A stretch of 14,239 bases of DNA from Rhodospirillaceae bacterium. GTDB taxonomy: Bacteria; Pseudomonadota; Alphaproteobacteria; UBA8366. Under the pieces are notes generated by a model, which saw only the letters and a list, made by a program, of their open reading frames with translations, was not told where the DNA came from and searched no databases. The stretch is taken from the NCBI GenBank assembly GCA_002711555.1, contig PARQ01000011.1, forward strand, positions 6,328-20,566. Reading direction: 5' to 3'. Of the stretch, positions 13,800-14,239 are shown in pieces; the first letter of the stretch is position 1, and every line of letters starts with the position of its first letter. Made by a program: the position numbers and the translations under genes.

Positions 13800-14239
13800 A
13801 TGGTAACCGAACAATCCCCAGCCGCTCAGCTCAAAAGCCTAATAAAGAGCGGAGAAACAATTATAATCCCAGGAGCGCATGACCCTTTGATGGGCCGCAT
13901 TCTTGAGAGAATGGGATTTAAATGCTGCCAATGCGCCGGCTGGATGACTGGTGCTCATTTGGTTACACCAGAGCCTGTGATGACCATGACTGAGCAAATT
14001 GAGGCTGCCCGAAAAGTTGCCGACCATGTCAATATTCCGGTGATATCTGATGCTGGGACCGGGTATGGTGAGCCGGTTCATATTATGCGAACCGTGAAGG
14101 AATTTCACAAAGCCGGAATTGCACGAATAAACATAGAAGACCAATTCTTTCCTAAAAGGGCCTCCTACCATCGTGGTCTCGAACACGTAGTTGGTTTTGA
14201 TGAATTTATGAGGCGGATTGAATTTGCATTAAAGTCTCG
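13800..14239 (+). CDS. PEP mutase / isocitrate lyase superfamily protein (partial at right edge)
   Basis: The first 146 codons of a gene that runs off the window. IPGAHDPLMGRIL at the start, SDAGTGYGEP (Asp84 to Pro92) and INIEDQFFPKRASYHRG (about 110-126) place it in the PEP mutase/isocitrate lyase alpha/beta-barrel superfamily, with methylisocitrate lyase, dimethylmalate lyase and oxaloacetate decarboxylase as relatives. Two signature positions differ from lyases: the usual DADxG(F/Y)G has Gly86 for the second Asp, and the usual KRCGH has KRASYH, so the catalytic Cys is replaced by Ala121. It may be a lyase or decarboxylase with altered chemistry. The ATG at 13800 is preceded by AGGG at 8 nt and lies 10 nt after the crotonase stop. 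Confidence 0.75.
   Translation, partial: MVTEQSPAAQLKSLIKSGETIIIPGAHDPLMGRILERMGFKCCQCAGWMTGAHLVTPEPVMTMTEQIEAARKVADHVNIPVISDAGTGYGEPVHIMRTVKEFHKAGIARINIEDQFFPKRASYHRGLEHVVGFDEFMRRIEFALKS

Noticed and set aside
1..14239. CRISPR array or insertion sequence
   Set aside because: I saw no regularly spaced repeats, no transposase, and no long terminal inverted repeats in the window.

Overview
The window looks like a piece of a chromosome from a moderately AT-rich, Gram-negative, probably marine alphaproteobacterium. The grounds are the glmU-glmS pair next to a Gph-type phosphatase, two secreted DUF3108 proteins, and a tRNA-Val(CAC) whose arms look alphaproteobacterial. This placement is inference from gene content and general sequence character; no search was run.

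Layout. Positions 1-850 are sparsely coded: the 3' end of an unrecognised gene, a two-helix membrane miniprotein with its own promoter, and several inverted repeats, including a hairpin that suits a terminator for leftward transcription. From 4409 leftward to about 711 lies a minus-strand unit: glmU, glmS, then a small ORF resembling the DNA-binding part of serine recombinases, whose frame stays open upstream without a usual start codon. An AT-rich divergent intergenic region (4410-4706) separates glmU from a plus-strand 517-residue protein resembling GT-B-type capsule or teichoic-acid transferases, followed by a HAD phosphatase (gph). Two tandem secreted DUF3108 paralogues run leftward and meet gph tail to tail.

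At 8828-8902 is tRNA-Val(CAC) with a good sigma-70 promoter. Downstream on the same strand, with no visible terminator between, is a four-gene set: two NAD-dependent SDR epimerase/dehydratases and a transketolase split into two proteins. The SDRs overlap by ATGA and the transketolase halves overlap by one base. A hairpin with a T-rich tail follows. A new promoter then precedes a PaaG-like crotonase and, 10 nt later, a member of the PEP mutase/isocitrate lyase superfamily that runs off the right edge.

How the genes fit together. GlmS and GlmU supply UDP-GlcNAc for peptidoglycan and lipopolysaccharide. The SDR/SDR/split-transketolase set and the GT-B-like protein point to a surface-sugar theme. 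The most notable possibility is that the ThDP-dependent pair adds a two-carbon ketol unit to a sugar oxidised by an SDR, giving a branched or higher-carbon sugar; this is a hypothesis. The crotonase and lyase-type genes look like the start of a separate acyl-CoA or organic-acid unit.
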